A stretch of 8,710 bases of DNA, taken from contig JANXVK010000127.1 of the NCBI GenBank assembly GCA_025351675.1, forward strand, positions 1 to 8,710, written 5' to 3'. Shown here piece after piece: positions 6,949-8,710 of the stretch. This DNA is from Rhizobacter sp. (GTDB taxonomy: Bacteria > Pseudomonadota > Gammaproteobacteria > Burkholderiales > Burkholderiaceae_C). Positions within the stretch are counted from its first letter, which is position 1. The number at the start of each line of letters is the position of its first letter. The notes beneath the pieces were generated by a model. It made no database searches. It saw nothing but the letters and a program-made list of their open reading frames with translations, and was not told where the DNA came from. The position numbers and the translations under genes are program-made.

Positions 6949-6979
6949 CGAGCTCCTTCCAAATCGTCGACTCACCAAC

Positions 6980-7009
6980 ATTATGACTGACAATGATTCG
7001 CATTTGCAA
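6980..7009 (-). promoter_or_regulatory. Candidate bfr promoter with embedded Fur-box-like site
   Basis: On the minus strand TTGCAA (7009-7004), an 18-base spacer and CATAAT (6985-6980) form a plausible sigma-70 promoter reading toward bfr, with a leader of about 120 bases. The plus-strand 19-mer at 6989-7007 (GACAATGATTCGCATTTGC) matches the E. coli Fur consensus GATAATGATAATCATTATC at 13 of 19 positions and fills the spacer. Fur bound there would block RNA polymerase. Bfr genes are often activated rather than repressed by iron, so the direction of control is open. Confidence 0.5.
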
Positions 7010-7180
7010 TGAAAGCCAACACGGTTTGACGGTGTACGGGCGAGGCGGCGTCTGAACTGCGAATCAGTCCCACTCTGCTCGGCAAAACACCGGCAGAGAA
7101 ATTTTCGGTGCACGGAGGGATGGGGCGGTAGAAACCCCAAGGCCGACCGCCGCCGACCCGATTCCAGAAACTTTCAACAC

Positions 7181-7201
7181 AAATGAGAGACAATCTCATT
7201 T
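7181..7201 (+). promoter_or_regulatory. Fur-like inverted repeat upstream of feoAB
   Basis: AAATGAGA (7181-7188) and TCTCATTT (7194-7201) form a perfect 8-bp inverted repeat with a 5-base centre, 24 bases before the feoA ATG. It shares GACAAT, then CATTTGCA, with the bfr-side site. Placement suits Fur repression of ferrous iron uptake. The match to the 19-base E. coli consensus is weaker than at 6989, so another dyad-binding regulator is possible. Confidence 0.5.
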
Positions 7202-7225
7202 GCATTCACGCCGCACACCCTGACC

Positions 7226-7480
7226 ATGCTCCTGAACGACCTTCCCAACGGCGCGCGCGCCACGGTGACCCGCGTCGTGGCGACCTCGGCCGACGTCGAC
7301 TCGGTGTCGTTGCGCCGCTTGGCCGAGCTCGGCTTCATCCCCGGCGAGCCGGTCCAGTTGCTGCGCCGCGGGCCGGGCGGGCGTGAGCCGATCGCGGTGC
7401 TGGTCGGCGATGCGATGTTCGGGCTGCGGCTGCTCGAAGCGCAGTGCATCGAAGTCGATGTCGAACTGCGGGCCGCCTGA
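7226..7480 (+). CDS. feoA: FeoA, ferrous iron transport accessory protein
   Basis: An 84-residue cytosolic SH3-like protein. The N-terminus LNDLPNGARATVTRV, the central LRRLAELGFIPGEPVQLLRRGP and the C-terminal AVLVGDAMFGLRLLEAQCIEVD fit the FeoA domain closely. FeoA binds the cytoplasmic part of FeoB and is needed for Fe2+ uptake, though its exact role is not settled. Length is typical of free-standing FeoA. The start at 7226 has no strong Shine-Dalgarno sequence. It is followed by feoB four bases after its stop, a standard feoAB operon, and is preceded by the Fur-like repeat. Confidence 0.94.
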   Translation: MLLNDLPNGARATVTRVVATSADVDSVSLRRLAELGFIPGEPVQLLRRGPGGREPIAVLVGDAMFGLRLLEAQCIEVDVELRAA

Positions 7481-7484
7481 TCCC

Positions 7485-8710
7485 ATGTCCGAGACCCTGA
7501 ACCCCCTCGTCCCGAACACGCCCTGGAGCGTCGCGCTGGTCGGCAATCCGAACTGCGGCAAGACCGCCCTGTTCAACCTGCTGACCGGTGCGCGCCAGAA
7601 GGTCGCGAACTACGCCGGCGTGACGGTCGAGCGCAAGGTCGGCTCGACCCGGCTGGCGAACGGCCAGAGCGTTTCGGTGATCGACCTGCCCGGCACCTAC
7701 AGCCTGACGCCGGCCACACCCGACGAGCAGGTCACGCTCGAAGTGATCGAAGGCAAGCGGCGTGGCGAAGACGCACCCGATGCCGTCGTCGCGGTGGTCG
7801 ACGCGACCAATCTGCGCATGAACCTGCGCCTCGTGCTCGAGTTGAAGCGCCTCGGTCGGCCGATGATGGTCGCGCTGAACATGGCCGACATGGCGCGCGC
7901 GCAGGGGCTCCACATCGACGTCGCGAAGCTCAGCGTCGAACTCGGCTGCCCGGTCGTCCAGACGGTCGCGGTCAAGCACGACGGCCATGCCGAACTGCTC
8001 GCGCTGATGCAGCGCGAGTTCGCCGCCGCGCGGCCAACGCCGCCCGCTGCGAGCCGCCACACACCGAGCGCACCGGCCGATCTGCAACGCGAAGTGCGCC
8101 GCATCCTTGCCGTTGTGACGACGACGGTCGAGCCCGGCATCACCGCCGACGCCGCCAACGCGAAGCGCTTCCACCACCGGCTCGACGCCGTCGTGATGCA
8201 CCCGATCTGGGGCCTCGTGATCCTCGCCGCGGTGTTGTTCCTGATCTTCCAGGCCGTGTTCTCGTGGGCCAACGTACCGATGGACGCGATCAAGGCAGCG
8301 ATGGCCTGGGCCGGCGAATGGGTCACCGCGCACATGGCCGACGGCCCGCTGCGCTCGTTGCTGGTCGATGGCGTGATCGCCGGCGTCGGCAGCGTGATCG
8401 TGTTCCTGCCGCAGATCCTGATCCTGTTCTTCTTCATCCTGATCCTCGAAGATTCAGGCTATCTGCCGCGCGCCGCGTTTCTGCTCGACAACCTGATGGG
8501 CAAGGTCGGTCTGTCGGGCCGCGCGTTCATCCCGCTGCTGTCGAGCTTTGCCTGCGCGATCCCCGGGATCATGGCGACGCGCACGATCGCGAATTGGAAA
8601 GACCGCCTCGCCACCATCATGGTCGCGCCGCTGATGACTTGCTCGGCGCGGCTGCCGGTCTACGCGCTGCTGATCGGCGCGTTCGTGCCCGATCGCAGCG
8701 TCGGCGTCTT
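7485..8710 (+). CDS. feoB: FeoB, ferrous iron transporter, 5' part only
   Basis: The first 408 residues of the Fe2+ permease, cut by the window edge (the family is usually over 600 residues). The N-terminal GTPase domain has G1 GNPNCGKT (20-27), a G2 region GVTVE, G3 DLPG (67-70) and G4 NMAD (132-135). A helical linker (about 170-235) leads to the membrane domain, starting near residue 240 (HPIWGLVILAAVLFLIFQAV). Then come VIVFLPQILILFFFILILEDSGYLPRAAF-type transmembrane sequence and the first Gate motif, PLLSSFACAIPGIMATRTI (from residue 350), with the conserved Cys357. All motifs visible so far are intact. Translation is probably coupled to feoA, since the gap is four bases and no Shine-Dalgarno sequence is seen. 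Located in the inner membrane. Confidence 0.97.
   Translation, partial: MSETLNPLVPNTPWSVALVGNPNCGKTALFNLLTGARQKVANYAGVTVERKVGSTRLANGQSVSVIDLPGTYSLTPATPDEQVTLEVIEGKRRGEDAPDAVVAVVDATNLRMNLRLVLELKRLGRPMMVALNMADMARAQGLHIDVAKLSVELGCPVVQTVAVKHDGHAELLALMQREFAAARPTPPAASRHTPSAPADLQREVRRILAVVTTTVEPGITADAANAKRFHHRLDAVVMHPIWGLVILAAVLFLIFQAVFSWANVPMDAIKAAMAWAGEWVTAHMADGPLRSLLVDGVIAGVGSVIVFLPQILILFFFILILEDSGYLPRAAFLLDNLMGKVGLSGRAFIPLLSSFACAIPGIMATRTIANWKDRLATIMVAPLMTCSARLPVYALLIGAFVPDRSVGV

Larger units (their letters stand above)
6851..7225. other. Divergent intergenic region between bfr and feoA
   Basis: This 375-base gap has lower GC around 6960-7020 and 7160-7200 than its surroundings, as expected for promoters. 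It holds a candidate bfr promoter with a Fur-like site (6980-7009) and a Fur-like inverted repeat before feoA (7181-7201). It also has a bulged hairpin at 7073-7098 (CTCTGC-T-CGG, loop CAAAACA, CCG-GCAGAG) and a 6-bp inverted repeat GGCGGT/ACCGCC at 7124-7129/7146-7151. A 32-codon open frame (7003-6905, minus) and a 7-codon one (6948-6925) are possible but unproven. No larger gene is supported. Confidence 0.6.

Noticed and set aside
7073..7098. Hairpin considered as a terminator upstream of feoA
   Set aside because: The stem has a bulged T and the following bases GAAATTTT place T's too far from the stem; no gene upstream on the plus strand needs it.
7335..8333. A 332-codon minus-strand frame opposite feoA and feoB
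   Set aside because: Antisense to conserved FeoA/FeoB sequence; Arg/His-rich shadow.

Overview
The window is GC-rich (roughly two-thirds G+C by eye), densely coding and chromosomal in character. The DUF3717-type protein, the serS sequence, the betaproteobacterial-looking tRNA-Ser(CGA) and the bfr/bfd/feo set point to a betaproteobacterium, most likely Burkholderiales. This assignment is an inference from remembered families; no 16S or marker search was possible. I see no insertion sequence, phage gene, CRISPR array or integrase.

Layout. (1) 1-323, minus: 5' part of a PPOX-type (pyridoxamine-phosphate-oxidase-like) FMN protein, cut by the window edge. Divergent from it, 385-828, plus: a small protein joining a DUF3717 domain to a four-cysteine DUF1289 domain. 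(2) 885-3820, minus: an envelope-stress-like cluster in the order Spy/CpxP-family periplasmic protein, OmpR-family response regulator, sensor histidine kinase. A CpxR-like direct repeat lies upstream and a hairpin-rich spacer separates regulator from kinase. (3) 4140-4505, plus: a small lipoprotein of unknown function, divergent from the Spy-like gene across a 319-base gap with a near-perfect 36-base hairpin. (4) 4572-6023, minus: serS followed directly by tRNA-Ser(CGA) and a terminator, so the enzyme and one of its substrates lie head to tail. (5) 6096-6850, minus: bfr (bacterioferritin) then bfd (its [2Fe-2S] ferredoxin), with small hairpins between them. (6) 7226-8710, plus: feoA and the first 408 codons of feoB, divergent from bfr.

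How the parts fit. Segments 5 and 6 form an iron module: FeoAB imports Fe2+, Bfr stores iron, and Bfd supplies electrons for release. Two Fur-box-like sites lie between bfr and feoA, one inside a good candidate bfr promoter and one just before feoA. Segment 2 looks like an autoregulated envelope-stress circuit in which the periplasmic protein would report on or buffer the stress sensed by the kinase. Most of the window is recognisable core biology. I did not find a clearly new system. The best leads are the DUF3717-DUF1289 protein, the Thr in place of a bacterioferritin ferroxidase Glu, the tRNA-Ser discriminator base, and the structured non-coding gaps.
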